Program-made: the position numbers and the translations under genes | Notes under the pieces: model-generated | Databases searched by the model: none | Told to the model about the DNA's origin: nothing | The model's input: the letters and a program-made list of their open reading frames with translations, nothing else | Part shown: positions 5,445-6,235 of the stretch, one piece after another | How the letters are laid out: every line of letters starts with the position of its first letter | Numbering within the stretch: position 1 is the first letter of the stretch | Source: Actinobacteria bacterium UBA5975 | GTDB lineage: Bacteria; Actinomycetota; Actinomycetes; Nanopelagicales; Nanopelagicaceae | Assembly: GCA_002430075.1 (NCBI GenBank) | Contig: DJBN01000110.1 | Coordinates: 2,661-8,895, forward strand | Direction: 5' to 3' | DNA: 6,235 nucleotides

Positions 5445-6235
5445 ATGACTAACCCTTGGAATGGCGTATTGACAGCCACAGCAACTCCTTTCACCGCATC
5501 CCTTGACGTTGACTATGACAAGTATGCAGAACATGTTCAATGGCTTGCAGCAAGTGGAACGCACGGAGTAATTCCTAACGGTTCTCTCGGTGAATACCAA
5601 GTATTAACTGCTGAAGAACGCGCAACGATGGTCGAAGTTGCAGTTGCTGCAGCTCCCAAAGGTTTTAGCGTTGTACCCGGAGTTGCAGCCTATGGAGCCG
5701 CAGAATCACGTAAGTGGGCAGAGCACGCACAGAATGCCGGCGCCGGAGCAGTAATGCTCTTGCCTCCCAATGCTTACCGCGCATCCGATGATGAGGTTCT
5801 TGCACACTATAAAGAGGTTGGTCGCGTTGGAATTCCCATCATCGCATATAACAATCCATTTGATACCAAGGTTGATTTAACTCCGAAGCTAGTTGCTCGA
5901 ATTGCAGAGGAAGTACCAAGCGTCGTTGCCATCAAGGAATTTTCGGGGGATGTACGCAGAATATGGCAGATCAAGCGCCTTGCCCCTCGCATTGAAGTCA
6001 TTGTCGGTGCAGATGATGTCTTCCTAGAACTTTCTACCGCCGGTATTTCAGGTTGGATTGCAGGATTTCCTAACGCTCTACCAAAGGAATCGATGGAGCT
6101 CTACAACCTTGCTATCTCTGGCAACTTTGCGGAGGCGGCTCCTATGTACGCAGCTCTTCACGATGTCTTTCATTGGGATTCAAAGAAGGAATTTATCCAG
6201 GCTATCAAGCTCGGAATGGACCATGTAGGTCGTTA
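5445..6235 (+). CDS. DHDPS/NAL-family lyase or deaminase, probably 1-pyrroline-4-hydroxy-2-carboxylate deaminase, C-terminus cut by window
   Basis: A class I (Schiff base) aldolase-fold enzyme; 263 residues are seen and the frame is still open, with roughly 30-40 more expected from the family length. Lys164 in VAIKEFSGD (161-169) is the Schiff-base lysine and Tyr135 in AYNNP (134-138) the proton-relay tyrosine. The triad-loop reads GSLGE at 46-50 instead of GTTGE of DapA, so it is not expected to make dihydrodipicolinate. The N-terminus NGVLTATATPF (6-16) is typical. The best reading is deamination of the product of the preceding dehydrogenase to 2-oxoglutarate semialdehyde, the second oxidative-branch step of hydroxyproline degradation. 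It follows 17 bp behind the flavoprotein. Other pyruvate- or keto-acid aldolase activities are possible. The last two bases, TA, could begin a Tyr codon (the usual GRYGG tail) or a stop. Confidence 0.85.
   Translation, partial: MTNPWNGVLTATATPFTASLDVDYDKYAEHVQWLAASGTHGVIPNGSLGEYQVLTAEERATMVEVAVAAAPKGFSVVPGVAAYGAAESRKWAEHAQNAGAGAVMLLPPNAYRASDDEVLAHYKEVGRVGIPIIAYNNPFDTKVDLTPKLVARIAEEVPSVVAIKEFSGDVRRIWQIKRLAPRIEVIVGADDVFLELSTAGISGWIAGFPNALPKESMELYNLAISGNFAEAAPMYAALHDVFHWDSKKEFIQAIKLGMDHVGR

Overview
This 6.2 kb window is a compact stretch of an amino-acid catabolism region. It holds seven recognisable genes, four or more of them in the breakdown of histidine and hydroxyproline, and almost no non-coding DNA (largest gap 48 bp). 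Sampled lines suggest a moderate-to-low GC content (roughly 37-47% in the lines counted; not computed for the whole window). The gene families, the GTG start, the TANNNT promoter boxes and the apparent leaderless starts all fit an actinobacterium. A small-genome, lower-GC planktonic lineage such as the Nanopelagicales (acI) is my best guess, but that is an inference.

Layout. Positions 1-419 (minus strand) encode the first 139 residues of urocanate hydratase (HutU). Across a 48-bp divergent promoter region, 468-1337 (plus strand) encodes a ureohydrolase-fold formimidoylglutamase-like enzyme (HutG). Together they point to the histidine-to-glutamate route. Next come an MpaB/DUF2236-family oxygenase-like protein (1374-2273) and a small HIT-family nucleotide hydrolase (2278-2682).

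From 2697 onward lies a tightly packed catabolic cluster. It contains a DAO-type FAD oxidoreductase (2697-3839), an 83-residue [2Fe-2S] protein (3836-4087) and a pyridine-nucleotide-disulfide-type oxidoreductase with a C-terminal cysteine-rich Fe-S domain (4084-5427), joined by two 4-bp ATGA overlaps. A DHDPS/N-acetylneuraminate lyase-family enzyme that runs off the right edge (5445-6235) follows. The trio has the composition of heterotrimeric HcnABC/opine oxidase/D-hydroxyproline dehydrogenases. With the adjacent DHDPS-family gene, the best reading is cis-4-hydroxy-D-proline oxidation followed by deamination of the resulting pyrroline-4-hydroxy-2-carboxylate to 2-oxoglutarate semialdehyde. 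The epimerase and the semialdehyde dehydrogenase would be outside the window.

The most notable non-coding signal is in gene starts. Five genes lack a convincing Shine-Dalgarno (hutU, hutG, the MpaB-like gene, the HIT gene and the DHDPS-family gene). Each has a TANNNT -10-like box ending 6 or 7 nt before its start codon, as expected of leaderless transcripts. The three genes with purine-rich ribosome sites at proper spacing (2697, 3836, 4084) lack this box.

There is no RNA gene, mobile element, CRISPR array or convincing terminator in the window. I did not find a clearly new biological system.
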